From positions 1 through 5,953 of the forward strand of contig CAIQCE010000163.1 in NCBI GenBank assembly GCA_903870185.1: DNA of 5,953 nt. The letters run 5' to 3'. This DNA is from an uncultured Gammaproteobacteria bacterium (GTDB lineage: Bacteria > Pseudomonadota > Gammaproteobacteria > Coxiellales > Coxiellaceae). Positions 5,825 to 5,953 of this stretch are shown here, piece after piece. The position numbers and the translations under genes were made by a program. The notes under the pieces are model-generated. The model ran no database searches and had not been told where the DNA came from. It was given only the letters and a program-made list of their open reading frames with translations. Position 1 is the stretch's first letter. Each line of letters opens with the position of its first letter.

Positions 5825-5918
5825 TGGACTCATCCACTTCTAAGATATACGGCGTCAAATTAATGCGCCAAAATGATGCTGTTATAGCATAACATTTAAC
5901 AACTGAAGGGAGAGTCCA
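5825..5918 (+). other. Structured leader of the IS110 transposase gene
   Basis: TGGACTC (5825-5831) is the exact inverse of GAGTCCA (5912-5918), which lies between the ribosome-binding site and the ATG. Enclosed are GGCG (5851-5854) with CGCC (5866-5869), and a larger hairpin AAATG-ATGCT (5871-5880) with AGCAT-AA-CATTT (5886-5897). The second overlaps an alternative stem, TGTTAT (5880-5885) with ATAACA (5889-5894). A transcript entering from nudC could fold so that the start region is partly hidden. A regulatory leader or part of a guide RNA are both possible. Confidence 0.4.
5907..5912 (+). promoter_or_regulatory. Ribosome-binding site of the IS110 transposase
   Basis: AGGGAG ends 8 bases before the ATG at 5921, the usual spacing, and supports that start. 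Its last base is the first base of the GAGTCCA arm that can pair with TGGACTC at 5825-5831. Confidence 0.65.
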
Positions 5919-5920
5919 AA

Positions 5921-5953
5921 ATGAATATTACGACATTAGGTATTGATTTGGCA
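5921..5953 (+). CDS. IS110-family transposase (3' partial, first 11 codons)
   Basis: Only MNITTLGIDLA is present before the window ends. GIDLA is the opening of the RuvC-like DEDD domain of IS110/IS1111 transposases (usually followed by K and VFQ), with Asp9 as the predicted first catalytic acid. These enzymes join DNA through a RuvC-like and a serine-containing domain, guided in characterised members by an RNA from the element. The start is supported by the AGGGAG ribosome site. With so few residues the family call relies on this motif plus its noncoding leader; whether the gene is intact is unknown. Confidence 0.75.
   Translation, partial: MNITTLGIDLA

Larger units (their letters stand above)
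5820..5953 (+). mobile_element. Left part of an IS110-family insertion sequence (truncated by window edge)
   Basis: The call rests on the transposase start at 5921 and a structured noncoding leader before it. The left boundary cannot be fixed without the right end or an empty site; TGGACTCATCCA at 5825-5836 is a small palindrome that could be the subterminal repeat seen in IS1111-type members, so about 5820 is an estimate. IS110 elements make no conventional inverted repeats or target duplications and use an element-encoded guide RNA. That RNA lies upstream of the gene in the IS110 group and downstream in the IS1111 group; which applies here is undecided. Confidence 0.6.

Noticed and set aside
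5736..5920. Firm annotation of a bridge RNA gene
   Set aside because: The region is structured, but the right end and target are not in the window and the subgroup (IS110 or IS1111) is undecided, so only a possible role is reported.

Overview
The window looks like an accessory, mobile-element-rich stretch of a host-associated bacterium. A gammaproteobacterium of the Legionella/Coxiella/Rickettsiella/Diplorickettsia kind is my best guess. This is inferred, with moderate-to-low confidence, from a eukaryotic-type TPR-protein kinase, dense insertion sequences, AT-rich housekeeping genes and a REP-like GCGAAGCGAAGC palindrome. No rRNA or other taxonomic marker is present.

Layout: (1) Positions 1-1514 (+) hold the 3' part of a gene for a TPR-repeat protein with a complete, catalytically intact TKL-like Ser/Thr kinase domain; the 5' end lies outside the window. 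This gene is visibly richer in G+C than the genes at 3245-5735. (2) Positions 1544-3147 are a probable complete insertion sequence bounded by 18-bp imperfect inverted repeats (16/18). It carries one intact 441-codon DDE transposase on the minus strand. (3) Positions 3148-3244 are a short intergenic region with a palindrome and a weak promoter candidate. (4) Positions 3245-4828 (+) encode a PAS-histidine kinase-receiver hybrid sensor. One base after its stop codon is nudC (4830-5735, +), a zinc-binding NAD(H) pyrophosphatase / NAD-RNA decapping Nudix hydrolase. The two probably form one translationally coupled operon. (5) Positions 5736-5953 hold a REP-like palindrome, an 8-bp perfect AT-rich hairpin, and the left end plus first 11 codons of an IS110-family transposase (DEDD enzyme), cut by the window edge.

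How the parts fit: the kinase is plausibly a host-directed or host-derived protein. The sensor kinase-NudC pair suggests signalling linked to NAD metabolism or NAD-capped RNA, but only through gene order. The most unusual structural signal is that both transposase genes have inverted repeats touching their ribosome-binding region. In the DDE element a 6-bp hairpin contains half of the Shine-Dalgarno sequence. In the IS110 element a 7-bp closing stem plus internal hairpins ends in the Shine-Dalgarno/start spacer. This is consistent with both elements limiting translation from read-through transcripts. The IS110 leader could also overlap a guide (bridge/seek) RNA region, which cannot be decided here.
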